Assembly: GCF_005047655.1 (NCBI RefSeq)
Contig: NZ_SUKF01000007.1
Coordinates: 62,001-126,000, forward strand
From: Sinimarinibacterium arenosum
GTDB lineage: Bacteria > Pseudomonadota > Gammaproteobacteria > Nevskiales > Nevskiaceae
DNA: 64,000 nucleotides
Direction of reading: 5' to 3'
The translations under genes and the position numbers were made by a program. The notes below the pieces were generated by a model that was not told the origin of the DNA, did no database searches, and worked only from the letters and a program-made list of their open reading frames with translations. This document shows positions 43,916-52,690 of this stretch, in pieces (the first letter of the stretch is position 1; each line of letters starts with the position of its first letter).

Positions 43916-44713
43916 ATGGCAAGCACTGAATTTACCCTCGCCGAACTGCTGATCTGCGCCTGCGCCGATGTCTGGCGTGACGAGGGCGAAGTCCTCGCCA
44001 CCGGCATCGGCATCATCCCGCGCATCGCCCAGGGTCTGGCCAAGCTGACGCACAGCCCCGGTCTGATGATCACCGATGGCGAAGCTTTCCTGGTCGAAGA
44101 GCCGGTCGTGATCGGCGCCAAGAATCACGACGGCCGCAGCTATGCCGGCTACATGCCGTACTCGCGCGTGTTCGAGGCACTGTGGCATGGCCGTCGTCAC
44201 GCGCTGGTCGGGCCGGTACAGGTCGACCGCTGGGGCCAGGCCAACATCTCGTGCATCGGCGAGTTCTCCAAGCCTAAGCGTCAGATGCTGGGCCTGCGCG
44301 GCTTCCCCGGTAACAGCATCAACCACACCAATTCGATGTTCGTGCCGAACCACGGTCCGCGCGTGTTCGTCGAGAAGGAAGTCGATCTGGTCTGCTCGGT
44401 CGGCTACCGCAAGGAGCGCTGGCCGCAGGGCGTCAAGAACGACTACATGCGCATCCACCACATCGTCACCGACCTGTGTGTGATGGACTTTGGTGGCCCT
44501 GATCATGCGATTCGTGTCGTCAGCCTGCATCCGGGCGTGAGCTTCGAGCAGGTGGAGGCCGCAACCGGCTTCCCGCTGATCCAGGCGCCGGACATGGGCG
44601 AGACCACGCACCCGACCGCAGAACAGCTGGCGATCATCCGTCAGCTCGACCCGCGTGACGTGCGCAGCAAGCAGCTCAAGGACAATCCGCCCGGAATCCG
44701 TCAGCCCGCATGA
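43916..44713 (+). CDS. ipdB: IpdB: COCHEA-CoA hydrolase, beta subunit
   Basis: A 265-residue partner of IpdA with the beta-type CoA-transferase fold. ATGIGIIPRIAQGLAKLTHSP, LVGPVQVDRWGQANIS and GFPGNSINHTN are its clearest marks. It begins two bases after ipdA and overlaps the DUF35 gene by four bases, so the three are translationally linked. Together with IpdA it cleaves the remaining ring of the steroid nucleus. Confidence 0.9.
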   Translation: MASTEFTLAELLICACADVWRDEGEVLATGIGIIPRIAQGLAKLTHSPGLMITDGEAFLVEEPVVIGAKNHDGRSYAGYMPYSRVFEALWHGRRHALVGPVQVDRWGQANISCIGEFSKPKRQMLGLRGFPGNSINHTNSMFVPNHGPRVFVEKEVDLVCSVGYRKERWPQGVKNDYMRIHHIVTDLCVMDFGGPDHAIRVVSLHPGVSFEQVEAATGFPLIQAPDMGETTHPTAEQLAIIRQLDPRDVRSKQLKDNPPGIRQPA

Positions 44714-45156
44714 ACGCGCCGACACAGCAGCAGGACACCACGACGCCGCAGCCGGTGCTGCCCGGCTGGTTCACGCTGGACGTGAAGCAGCCGCAGCTGC
44801 TCGGCACGCGCTGCACGGCCTGTGGCACCTATTACTTTCCCAAGCTGACGACCTACTGCCGCAATCCGGATTGCGACAGTGAGTCGTTCGAAGAAGTGGC
44901 GCTGTCGCGCACCGGCACGCTGTGGTCGTACACCAGCGCGTCCTACCAGCCGCCGGAACCCTACATCGCCAATACCCCGTTCCAGCCGTTCGGCATCGCC
45001 GCAGTGGAGCTGGAGCGGGAACGCATGACCGTGCTCGGCCAGCTCGCCACCGGCACCGACCTCGGCACGCTCAAGGTCGGGATGCCGATGGAGCTGGTGC
45101 TGGAGCCGCTGGACGACGGCAAGCTGACCTGGAAGTGGCGGGTGGTCGGCGCATGA
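44710..45156 (+). CDS. DUF35 OB-fold/zinc-ribbon protein, partner of the thiolase-fold protein
   Basis: A 148-residue protein. The rubredoxin-like zinc ribbon has four cysteines at 35, 38, 50 and 55, then an OB-fold with TGTLWSYTSASYQPPEPY. It overlaps ipdB at the start and the next thiolase-like gene at the end, both by four bases. DUF35 proteins associate with thiolase-fold enzymes; in steroid side-chain degradation the ChsH2 DUF35 part binds Ltp2 to form an aldolase. A similar complex is the likely role here. Confidence 0.85.
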   Translation: MNAPTQQQDTTTPQPVLPGWFTLDVKQPQLLGTRCTACGTYYFPKLTTYCRNPDCDSESFEEVALSRTGTLWSYTSASYQPPEPYIANTPFQPFGIAAVELERERMTVLGQLATGTDLGTLKVGMPMELVLEPLDDGKLTWKWRVVGA

Positions 45157-46340
45157 GCACGAATCGCGAGATCGCCATCCTCGGCGTCGGCATGCACCCC
45201 TGGGGCAAGTGGGGCAAGAACTTCGTCGAGTACGGCGTCAAGGCCGCGCGCGACGCGCTGGCCGACTCCGGCGTGAACTGGCGTGATGTGCGCTTCGTCT
45301 CCGGCGCCGCGACGATCCGCAACGGCTATCCGGGCCAGGTGGCCGGCGCGACCTTCGCGCAGGCGCTGGGCTGGCAGGGTGCGCAGGTGAACACATCCTA
45401 CGCGGCCTGTGCCTCCGGCTCGCAGGCGCTGGCCGCCGCGCGCTCGAAGATCCTGTCCGGCGAATGCGAAGTCGCCCTGGTGATCGGCGCCGACACCACG
45501 CCCAAGGGCTTTCTGAAGCCGCAGCCCGGCGACCGTCCGGACGATCCGGACTGGGTGCGATTCCGGCTGGGCATCACCAATCCGACCTACTTCGCGCTGT
45601 ACGCGCGGCGCCGCATGGAAATGTACGGCGATACCCTGGAGGATTTCGCGCGGGTCAAGGTCAAGAACGCGAAGCACGGCTTCGAGAATCCGAACGCGCG
45701 CTATCGCAAGCTGTTCAGTGCCGAGGATGTGGCTGCTTCGGCGATGGTGGCCGATCCGCTGCGACTGATGGACATCTGCGCCACGTCCGACGGCGCCGCT
45801 GCGCTGATCGTGTCCAGCGTCGACTACGCCAGGAAGATCGGCAAGGGCAATGCGCCGCGGGTCGCGGCGATCTCGACGGTGACGCCGAGCTTCGCGTCGG
45901 CGCTGGTGGAGATGCCCGATATCGCCACCGACTCCGCGGTCGCCTGCGAAGCGCATTCGTTCCGCGCCGCGCTGCCGAAGAAGGCCTACGAGGAAGCCGG
46001 CATCGGGCCCGAAGACATCAGCGTCGCCGAGGTCTACGACCTGTCGACCGCGCTGGAACTCGACTGGATCGAGGATTTACAGCTGTGCGCGCGTGGCGAA
46101 GGCGCACGCCTGGTACGCGAAGGCGCGACCAGCGTCGGCGGCCGCCTGCCGGTGAATCCGTCCGGCGGTCTGGCCTGCTTCGGCGAAGCGGTGCCGGCGC
46201 AGGCACTGGCGCAGGTCTGCGAACTGACCTGGCAGCTGCGCGGCCAGGCCGGTGCGCGTCAGGTCGCGGGCGCCAGGGTCGGCATCACCGCCAACCAGGG
46301 CCTGTTCGGCCATGGCTCCTCGGTGATCGTCAAATGCTAG
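45153..46340 (+). CDS. Ltp2/SCP-x-like thiolase-fold protein
   Basis: A 395-residue protein of the SCP-x/Ltp2 class of thiolase fold. NTSYAACASGSQALAAA carries the Cys that aligns with the thiolase nucleophile, DICATSDGAAALIVSS follows, and VNPSGGLACFGEAVPAQALAQ and GITANQGLFGHGSSVIV complete the core. There is no SCP domain. Ltp2-like proteins act as retro-aldolases on steroid side chains when paired with a DUF35 partner, and one directly precedes this gene with a 4-base overlap. A thiolytic role in C/D-ring breakdown is the main alternative. Confidence 0.8.
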   Translation: MSTNREIAILGVGMHPWGKWGKNFVEYGVKAARDALADSGVNWRDVRFVSGAATIRNGYPGQVAGATFAQALGWQGAQVNTSYAACASGSQALAAARSKILSGECEVALVIGADTTPKGFLKPQPGDRPDDPDWVRFRLGITNPTYFALYARRRMEMYGDTLEDFARVKVKNAKHGFENPNARYRKLFSAEDVAASAMVADPLRLMDICATSDGAAALIVSSVDYARKIGKGNAPRVAAISTVTPSFASALVEMPDIATDSAVACEAHSFRAALPKKAYEEAGIGPEDISVAEVYDLSTALELDWIEDLQLCARGEGARLVREGATSVGGRLPVNPSGGLACFGEAVPAQALAQVCELTWQLRGQAGARQVAGARVGITANQGLFGHGSSVIVKC

Positions 46341-46348
46341 GCGAGCGC

Positions 46349-47215
46349 ATGAACACCGAAGTCAGCGATGCACCGGTGCTGTACGCCGTGCAGGACGGGG
46401 TCGCGCGCATCACGATGAATCGTCCGCGCTATCACAACGCGCAGAACTCGAAGATGACCTATGCGCTCGACGCCGCGTTTCGTCGCGCGGTCGACGACGA
46501 TGCGGTGCAGGTCATCGTGCTGGCCGGCAACGGCAAGAATTTCTCCGCGGGCCACGATATCGGCACGCCGGAACGCGACGTGCATGAGAGCTTCGAGCGC
46601 GTGCATCTGTGGCCGGATCACGTCGGCAAGCCCGGCGCCGAGTTCCAGTACGTGCGCGAACAGGAAGTCTATCTGGGCATGTGCCGGCGCTGGCGCGACA
46701 TTCCGAAGCCGACCATCGCGATGGTGCAGGGTGCCTGCGTCTCCGGCGGTCTGATGCTGGCGTGGGTCTGCGATCTGATCATCGCGGCGGACGATGCCTG
46801 GTTTGCCGATCCGGTGGTGCAGATGGGCATTCCGGGCGTCGAATATTTCGCGCATGCCTTCGAGCTGCACCCGCGCATTGCCAAGGAGTTCCTGTTCCTC
46901 GGCGAGCGCATGCCAGCGGAGCGCGCGTATCAGATGGGCATGGTCAACAAGGTCGTTGCGCGCGAACAGCTCGAAACCGAAACGATGGCGGTGGCACAGC
47001 GCCTGACGCGGCAGCCGCGGATGGGCCTGATGCTGACCAAACAGGCGATCAATCACGTCGAGGATCTGCGCGGCAAGCGCACCGCAATGGACGCGGCCTT
47101 TCACATGCATCACTACGCACACGCGCACAACCAGCTGGTCAGCAGCAACAACCTTGGCGGTCTCGATGCCAAGGCCATGGCAGCGAGCAACAAACAGAAG
47201 GCGGGTGACGCATGA
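46349..47215 (+). CDS. Enoyl-CoA hydratase/isomerase-family protein
   Basis: A 288-residue crotonase. GNGKNFSAGHDIG and QGACVSGGLMLAWVCDLIIA form the CoA and oxyanion-hole motifs, followed by FADPVVQMGIPGVEYFAHAFEL. The usual catalytic Glu pair is not clearly seen in the expected positions, so it may not be a plain hydratase. A start at 46334 is also possible and would overlap the previous gene. The stop overlaps the ipdC start by four bases. Its step in the C/D-ring pathway is not fixed. Confidence 0.75.
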   Translation: MNTEVSDAPVLYAVQDGVARITMNRPRYHNAQNSKMTYALDAAFRRAVDDDAVQVIVLAGNGKNFSAGHDIGTPERDVHESFERVHLWPDHVGKPGAEFQYVREQEVYLGMCRRWRDIPKPTIAMVQGACVSGGLMLAWVCDLIIAADDAWFADPVVQMGIPGVEYFAHAFELHPRIAKEFLFLGERMPAERAYQMGMVNKVVAREQLETETMAVAQRLTRQPRMGLMLTKQAINHVEDLRGKRTAMDAAFHMHHYAHAHNQLVSSNNLGGLDAKAMAASNKQKAGDA

Positions 47216-48291
47216 GCGCGTTGCACACAGCACTGACCGAAAAGCTCGGCTGCCGCTATCCGATCGTGCAGACCGCGATGGGCTGGGTCGCCGACAGCAA
47301 GCTGGTCGCGGCAACCAGCAACGCCGGGGGCTTCGGCTTCCTGGCCGCGGCGACGATGTCGACCGCGACGCTGGAATCCGAAATTGCTGCCGTGCGTGCC
47401 GCAACCGGCGCCAACTTCGGTGTCAACTTTCACATGTTCCAGCCCAACGCGCGTGAAGTGATCGAGCTGGTGCTGAAGAACGCGGACAGGGTGCGTGCCG
47501 TGTCCTACGGTCGCGGCCCCGACGCGCAGACGATCAAGCGCTTCAAGGACGCGGGCGTGCTGTGCATGCCGACCGTGGGTGCGCTCAAGCACGCGGTCAA
47601 GGCGGTGCAGCTGGGCGCCGACATCATCACGGTGCAGGGTGGCGAAGGCGGCGGGCATACTGGCTCGGTGCCGACCACGCTGTTGCTGCCGCAGGTGCTG
47701 GATGCGGTGAACGTTCCGGTGGTGGCCGCGGGCGGATTCCACAACGGCCGCGGTCTTGCCGGTGCGCTGGCCTACGGTGCCGCCGGCATTGCGATGGGCA
47801 CGCGCTTCCTGATGACGACCGAATCACCGGTGCCGCGCGGCACGCTGCAGAAGTACATCGACGTGAAGGAGCCGGCGCATATCCGCGCCTCGACGGCAGT
47901 CGACGGCATGCCGCAGCGCATGATTGACAATCCGCTGCTGCTCAAGCTCGAAAGCGGCGGTCTGCTGCATCGTCTGTTCGTGGCGCTGGCCAGTGCCTGG
48001 CACTGGCGCGCGCATACCGGCATGACCGTGGGTCACATGCTGCAAACCTTCGTTGCCGCACTGAAGGACGGTGACGGCGCGATCCAGACGATGATGGCGG
48101 CCAATGCGCCGGTGCTGATCCAGCGCGCGATGGTCGAGGGCCGTCCCGATGAGGGCGTGTTGCCGTCCGGTCAGGTGGCTGCCGTGATCGACGCATTGCC
48201 CAGCGTTGCCGAATTGATTGAATCCATTGTGGCGCAAGCCGAGCAGCGCCTGCTGGCGCTGCAGACCATCACCGCAGACGCTGCGGTTTGA
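47212..48291 (+). CDS. ipdC: IpdC: nitronate monooxygenase-like flavin reductase of C/D-ring degradation
   Basis: A 359-residue FMN TIM-barrel of the 2-nitropropane dioxygenase family. Visible are YPIVQTAMGWVAD, GGFGFLAAATM, the substrate/FMN loop VQGGEGGGHTGSV and the phosphate site AAGGFHNGRGLAGAL. The family in steroid clusters is IpdC, which reduces an unsaturated C/D-ring CoA ester before ring opening. It overlaps the crotonase gene and lies 10 bases before echA20, the same company as in actinobacteria. Confidence 0.85.
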   Translation: MSALHTALTEKLGCRYPIVQTAMGWVADSKLVAATSNAGGFGFLAAATMSTATLESEIAAVRAATGANFGVNFHMFQPNAREVIELVLKNADRVRAVSYGRGPDAQTIKRFKDAGVLCMPTVGALKHAVKAVQLGADIITVQGGEGGGHTGSVPTTLLLPQVLDAVNVPVVAAGGFHNGRGLAGALAYGAAGIAMGTRFLMTTESPVPRGTLQKYIDVKEPAHIRASTAVDGMPQRMIDNPLLLKLESGGLLHRLFVALASAWHWRAHTGMTVGHMLQTFVAALKDGDGAIQTMMAANAPVLIQRAMVEGRPDEGVLPSGQVAAVIDALPSVAELIESIVAQAEQRLLALQTITADAAV

Positions 48292-48301
48292 GGATACCGA
48301 C

Positions 48302-49087
48302 ATGACTTCCGGCCTTGGCCAACACGGTTTTACCACCACCATTGCCGACGGCATCGCCGAACTGGTGCTGAATCGTCCGCCGGTCAACGCGCTGGACGAC
48401 GCGGGCTGGCACGCGCTGGCCGACGAGATCGAGCGTCTGGGCACGGTTCAGGGCGCGCGCGTGATCGTGATCCGTTCCGAAGGCCGCGGTTTCTGCGCTG
48501 GCGTCGACATCAAGGAACTCAACCTGCATCCGGAGAAGATCGTCTCGGTCAATGCCGGCAACTACCGCACCTTCCGCGCCGTACATCGCAATGCGCTGCC
48601 GGTGATTGTCGCGGTGCATGGATTCGTGCTCGGCGGCGGCATTGGCATCGCCGGCGCGGCGGATATCGTCGTGGCCTCTGACTGCGCGACCTTCGGCGTG
48701 CCCGAGGTCGACCGTGGCGCCATGGGCGGTGGCGCGCATCTGCAGCGCCTGTTCCCGGTGCAGAAGGTGCGCATGATGTATTTCACCGGTGAGCCGATCG
48801 ACGCCGCTGAGGCGTATCGCCTCGGTGCGGTCGAGAAGGTCGTCAGCAAGGACGAGCTGCGCGAAGCGGCGCTGCGCATTGCACGCACGATCGCGACCAA
48901 GAGCACCGCGATGATCCGGCTCGCCAAGGAATCGCTGAACGGGATCGAAGACGGCAACCTCGAAGACAAGTACCGCTGGGAGCAGGGCTTCACGCTGCAG
49001 GCGTACTCCGAAAAAGACTCCGCCGAAACGCGCAAAGCGTTCGTCGAAAAACGAGATGCGCGCTTTGACGCGGCATCCAGGGACTGA
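48302..49087 (+). CDS. echA20: EchA20: crotonase that opens steroid ring D
   Basis: A 261-residue crotonase close to EchA20. Key features are NRPPVNALDDAGW, GRGFCAGVDIKELN, FVLGGGIGIAGAADIVVASD, PEVDRGAMGGGAHLQRL and a late RLAKESLNGIE. The wording PEVDRGAxGxxxHL and the YRWEQGFT tail recall mycobacterial EchA20, which hydrolyses ring D of the indane-type CoA ester. It follows ipdC by 10 bases and precedes fadE31 by 6 bases, so it belongs to the ipd operon. Confidence 0.87.
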   Translation: MTSGLGQHGFTTTIADGIAELVLNRPPVNALDDAGWHALADEIERLGTVQGARVIVIRSEGRGFCAGVDIKELNLHPEKIVSVNAGNYRTFRAVHRNALPVIVAVHGFVLGGGIGIAGAADIVVASDCATFGVPEVDRGAMGGGAHLQRLFPVQKVRMMYFTGEPIDAAEAYRLGAVEKVVSKDELREAALRIARTIATKSTAMIRLAKESLNGIEDGNLEDKYRWEQGFTLQAYSEKDSAETRKAFVEKRDARFDAASRD

Positions 49088-49093
49088 GTGATC

Positions 49094-50260
49094 ATGAGAC
49101 TGGAATACACCGAAAAACAGAAGGCGTTCCGCGCCGAGATCCGCGAGTGGCTCGCGGCCAACGTGCCGCAGAACTCGCTGCAGAGTTTCGATACGCCGGA
49201 AGGCTTCGAGCAGCATCGCCAATGGGAGTCGAAGCTGTTCTCCGGCCGCTGGAGTGCGGTGACCTGGCCCAAGGACGTCGGCGGTCGCGGCACTGACCTG
49301 ATCGAGTGGCTGATCTTCGAGGAAGAGTACTGGCGCTCCGGGGCACCGCTGCGCGTCAACCAGAACGGAATCTTCCTGCTGGCGCCGACCCTGATGGAAT
49401 ACGGCACCGCCGAGCAGAAGCAGCGCTTTCTGCCGCGCATGGCGGCAGGCGAGGACATCTGGGCGCAGGGCTGGTCGGAGCCGGGTGCAGGCTCCGACAT
49501 GGCAGCGATCCGCAGTCGCGCGGTGCGCAACGGCGATCACTACGTCATCAACGGACAGAAGACCTGGTCGACGCGTGCGGTCTGGGCCGACTGGCTGTTC
49601 GGTCTGTTCCGCAGCGATCCGGACTCGACCCGGCACCACGGTCTGACCTTTGTCCTGATGCCCCTGAATACTCCGGGCATCACGATCCGCCCGATCAAGC
49701 AGCTCAACGGACTACCGGGCTTCGCTGAAATCTTCTTTGACGACGTCAAGGTGCCGGTCGAGAACCGGTTGGGCGCCGAAGGCGCGGGCTGGAGTATCGC
49801 GATGGCGACGGCGGGCTTCGAGCGCGGCCTGATGCTGCGCTCGCCGGCACGCTTCCAGCAGACCGCACGGAATCTAGTGAAGCTGTACAACGCGCACCGC
49901 GAATCGGCCGACACCGATCCGTCGATCCGTGACGCCGTGGTCAAGGCCTACATGGATGCCGAGGCCTACACGCTGGCGACCTACCGCACCGCGAGCCGTC
50001 TGGCCAAGGGCGGACAGATCGGCGCCGAAGCCAGCACCAACAAGATCTTCTGGTCCGAGCTGGACGTGCTGATGCACGAAACCGCCATGCGCATCCTCGG
50101 CCCGCTGGGCGAGCTGATGCCGGACGCGCCCGCGGCGCAGGGGCTCAGCCAGTGGCTGGACGGCTTCCTGTTCTCACTGGCGGGACCGATCTACGCCGGC
50201 ACCAACGAGATTCAACGCAACATCATTGCCGAGCGCATGCTCGGCCTGCCCCGCGCATGA
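49094..50260 (+). CDS. fadE31: FadE31-like acyl-CoA dehydrogenase
   Basis: A 388-residue acyl-CoA dehydrogenase. WSEPGAGSD, NGQKTWSTRA, GLFRSDPDSTRHHGLTF, RGLMLRSPARF and the C-terminal GPIYAGTNEIQRNIIAERMLGLPR are present. The phrases around FRSDP, LRSPARF and the start FxTPEGFEQHR recall FadE31 of the mycobacterial C/D-ring cluster. FadE31 works as a heteromer with FadE32 or FadE33. The next acyl-CoA dehydrogenase gene, 146 bases downstream, is the probable partner. A GTG six bases upstream is an alternative start. Confidence 0.85.
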   Translation: MRLEYTEKQKAFRAEIREWLAANVPQNSLQSFDTPEGFEQHRQWESKLFSGRWSAVTWPKDVGGRGTDLIEWLIFEEEYWRSGAPLRVNQNGIFLLAPTLMEYGTAEQKQRFLPRMAAGEDIWAQGWSEPGAGSDMAAIRSRAVRNGDHYVINGQKTWSTRAVWADWLFGLFRSDPDSTRHHGLTFVLMPLNTPGITIRPIKQLNGLPGFAEIFFDDVKVPVENRLGAEGAGWSIAMATAGFERGLMLRSPARFQQTARNLVKLYNAHRESADTDPSIRDAVVKAYMDAEAYTLATYRTASRLAKGGQIGAEASTNKIFWSELDVLMHETAMRILGPLGELMPDAPAAQGLSQWLDGFLFSLAGPIYAGTNEIQRNIIAERMLGLPRA

Positions 50261-50289
50261 ATAAGCCTACTGCGCAGCGCGCCCGCGGC

Positions 50290-50400
50290 GTCGTGCGGTG
50301 CTCGGAGTCCTCACGTACCCACACGTACGCTGCGGCTCCTGTGCTCCTGCTCCTTGCGGGCACGCTTGCTCGCTACGGCTTCTTCATGCGCTTCGAGGAT
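50290..50400 (+). repeat. Probable dispersed intergenic repeat inside the fadE31-fadE32 gap
   Basis: This 110-base segment does not look like its coding surroundings. It carries CTCGGAGTCC, a CGTAC/GTACG inverted repeat (50314-50329), TGCGGCTCCT and CGCTTGCTCGCTACGGC. From memory, similar intergenic elements recur in proteobacterial genomes. No second copy is seen in the window. Confidence 0.4.
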
Positions 50401-50406
50401 TGAGGA

Positions 50407-51465
50407 ATGGATTTCACATTTGACGATCAGCAGGTTTCGTTCCGCGACGCGATCCGTCGCTTTCTCGTGGTCGAAGCTGCACCGGAGATGCTGCGCGAGA
50501 TCTGGGAGACGACCAAGACCGGTCGTTCCGCCGAGCTGCGCAGCAAGCTGGCCGACCAGGGTCTGACCGCGCTGTCGGTGCCGGAAGAATTCGGTGGCAT
50601 CGGGCAGACGGATCTGGACTGGGTGCTGGTGCATCAGGAACTCGGTTACCACGGCATTCCCGACTCACTGACCGACACCGCGTATCTCGGCGTCTATCTG
50701 CTGAATCATCTGCCGGCCGATCTGGCGCTGAAGCGGGCGTGGCTGCCGCGCATTGCGGAAGGCAAGGCGCGCGTCGCCGTCGGTCATCCGATCAATCCCC
50801 TGGTTGCCGATGCCGAACTCGCCGATCTGCTGCTGCTGTGGCACAACGACGAGATTCACGCGCTATCGCGCGAGCAGGTCGAGCTGACGATCAATCCGAG
50901 CATCGACGCCTCGCGGCGCCTGTATCAGCTGCAGTGGACGCCGAGTGAAACCAGCCGCATCTGCAAGGCATCGATCGGCAAGGCGCTGTGGGACGGCGTG
51001 ATCGATCGCGCCACGCTGGCACTGGCGGCGCAGCTGCTGGGGCTGGCGCATCGCATGATGGACCTGGGCGTCGATCACGCCGCCCAGCGCAAGCAGTTCG
51101 GCAAGCCGATCGGCAGCTTCCAGGCGGTCAAGCATCACATGGCCGACGTCGCCGTGAAGATCGAGTTCGCAGAACCGGTGGTCTACCGTGCCGCCTACGC
51201 GATCACGCACGGCGCTGCGAACGCCAGTGAGCAGGTTTCGCACGCCAAGCTCGCCGCCGGCGAAGCCGCGCTGCTGGCCGCGCGCAGAAGCATTCAGGTG
51301 CACGGCGCGATGGGCTACACCTGGGAAGCCGATCTGCAGATGTTCATGAAGCGGGCCTGGGCACTGGATGCCGCCTGGGGTGACCGCAAGTTCCATAAGA
51401 CCCGCATCAGTCGTTTCGTCCTCGCCGAGGACGCCGCGATCGGTCCGGGCGCCACGTTCAACTAA
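50407..51465 (+). CDS. FadE32-like acyl-CoA dehydrogenase subunit
   Basis: A 352-residue, short acyl-CoA dehydrogenase. It has the N-terminal helical domain with PEEFGGIGQTDLDWVLVHQELGYHG and a C-terminal domain with RKQFGKPIGSFQAVKHHMADVAVK and QVHGAMGYTWEADLQMFMKR. The middle beta domain is reduced, and the usual C-terminal GTNEI segment is missing. This is typical of the smaller subunits of heterotetrameric steroid acyl-CoA dehydrogenases such as FadE32. FadE31 upstream supplies the missing features. fadA6 follows by 14 bases. Confidence 0.8.
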   Translation: MDFTFDDQQVSFRDAIRRFLVVEAAPEMLREIWETTKTGRSAELRSKLADQGLTALSVPEEFGGIGQTDLDWVLVHQELGYHGIPDSLTDTAYLGVYLLNHLPADLALKRAWLPRIAEGKARVAVGHPINPLVADAELADLLLLWHNDEIHALSREQVELTINPSIDASRRLYQLQWTPSETSRICKASIGKALWDGVIDRATLALAAQLLGLAHRMMDLGVDHAAQRKQFGKPIGSFQAVKHHMADVAVKIEFAEPVVYRAAYAITHGAANASEQVSHAKLAAGEAALLAARRSIQVHGAMGYTWEADLQMFMKRAWALDAAWGDRKFHKTRISRFVLAEDAAIGPGATFN

Positions 51466-51479
51466 GGAAGAGTTCAGTC

Positions 51480-52628
51480 ATGGCCGAAGCCTATATCGTC
51501 GACGCCCTGCGTACGCCCACCGGCAAGCGCAAGGGTTCGCTGTCGCACATGCACGGTGCCGATCTGGGTGCGCACGCACTCAAGGCGCTGGTCGAGCGCA
51601 ACGCCATTCCGGCCGAAGACTACGACGACGTCGTGTTCGGCTGTCTCGACGCGATCGGGCCGCTCGCCGGCAATATCGCGCGCACCTGCTGGCTGGCCGC
51701 ACAGCTGCCGCTGCATGTGCCGGGTGTGACTATCGACCGCCAGTGCGGTTCCTCGCAGCAGGCCGTGCACTTCGCCGCGCAGGCCGTGATGAGCGGTACG
51801 CAGGACGTCATCGTCGCCGGTGGCGTGCAGACGATGACGCAGATCCCGATCACCTCGGCGATGCTCGCAGCCAAGCCGCTGGGCTTCTCCGATCCGTTCT
51901 CCGGCTCCAAGGGCTGGGTCGAGCGTTTCGGCACCACGCCGGTGTCGCAGTTCCTCGGCGCGCAGATGATCGCCGACAAGTGGGAAATCTCGCGCCGCGA
52001 GATGGAAGAATTCTCGCTGGCGTCGCATCAGCGCGCCCGCCGGGCGCAGGCTGAGGGCCGCTTCGCACGCGAGCTGCTGCCGACCGAAGGTCTGACCCAG
52101 GACGAGACGGTGCGCGATACCACGCTGGAGCAGATGGCGCAGCTCGAACCGCTGGCGCCGGGCGGCAGCATCACTGCCGGCGTGTCGAGCCAGACCGGCG
52201 ATGCCGCATCGGCGATGCTGATCGTTTCGGAAGCCGCGCTGAAGCGCTACAACCTGACGCCGCGTGCGCGCATCCATCACATGAGCGTACTGGCCGACGA
52301 TCCGATCTACATGCTGACCGCGCCGATTCCGGCGACGCATCACGCGATGAAGAAGGCCGGCATGAAGCTGGACGACATCGATCTGGTCGAGATCAACGAA
52401 GCCTTCGCGCCGGTGGTGCTGGCGTGGTTCAAGGAAACCGGCTTCCCGCACCAGAAGACCAACGTCAACGGCGGCGGCATCGCGCTGGCGCATCCGCTGG
52501 GCGCGACCGGCACCAAGCTGATGACCACGCTGCTGCACGAGCTGGAGCGGACCAAGGGTCGCTACGGCCTGCAGACCATGTGCGAAGGCGGCGGCGTCGC
52601 CAACGTCACGATCATCGAGCGGCTGTAA
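51480..52628 (+). CDS. fadA6: FadA6-like thiolase
   Basis: A 382-residue thiolase. The nucleophile Cys89 is in IDRQCGSSQQAVHFAA. EINEAFAPV, GGGIALAHPLGATG with the catalytic His, and GLQTMCEGGGVANV with the second Cys are all intact. Position after fadE31 and fadE32 and length near 386 residues fit FadA6, which releases acetyl-CoA from the C/D-ring chain. A strong hairpin 11 bases downstream follows it. Confidence 0.83.
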   Translation: MAEAYIVDALRTPTGKRKGSLSHMHGADLGAHALKALVERNAIPAEDYDDVVFGCLDAIGPLAGNIARTCWLAAQLPLHVPGVTIDRQCGSSQQAVHFAAQAVMSGTQDVIVAGGVQTMTQIPITSAMLAAKPLGFSDPFSGSKGWVERFGTTPVSQFLGAQMIADKWEISRREMEEFSLASHQRARRAQAEGRFARELLPTEGLTQDETVRDTTLEQMAQLEPLAPGGSITAGVSSQTGDAASAMLIVSEAALKRYNLTPRARIHHMSVLADDPIYMLTAPIPATHHAMKKAGMKLDDIDLVEINEAFAPVVLAWFKETGFPHQKTNVNGGGIALAHPLGATGTKLMTTLLHELERTKGRYGLQTMCEGGGVANVTIIERL

Positions 52629-52639
52629 GGATTGATTCC

Positions 52640-52667
52640 GGCGCTCTCCCCGGACGGGGAGAGCGCC
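52640..52667 (+). terminator. Strong hairpin after fadA6
   Basis: A perfect 12-base stem (GGCGCTCTCCCC with its complement) around a GGAC loop, 11 bases after the fadA6 stop. No T-tract follows, so it may be a terminator, an attenuator or a mRNA-stabilising element. Confidence 0.6.
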
Positions 52668-52690
52668 GTCATGCATTGAGGATTTCAGAT

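Noticed and set aside
50257-50403. A small open frame (about 48 codons) between the fadE genes
   Set aside because: It has no ribosome site and corresponds to the intergenic repeat. The peptide is not convincing.
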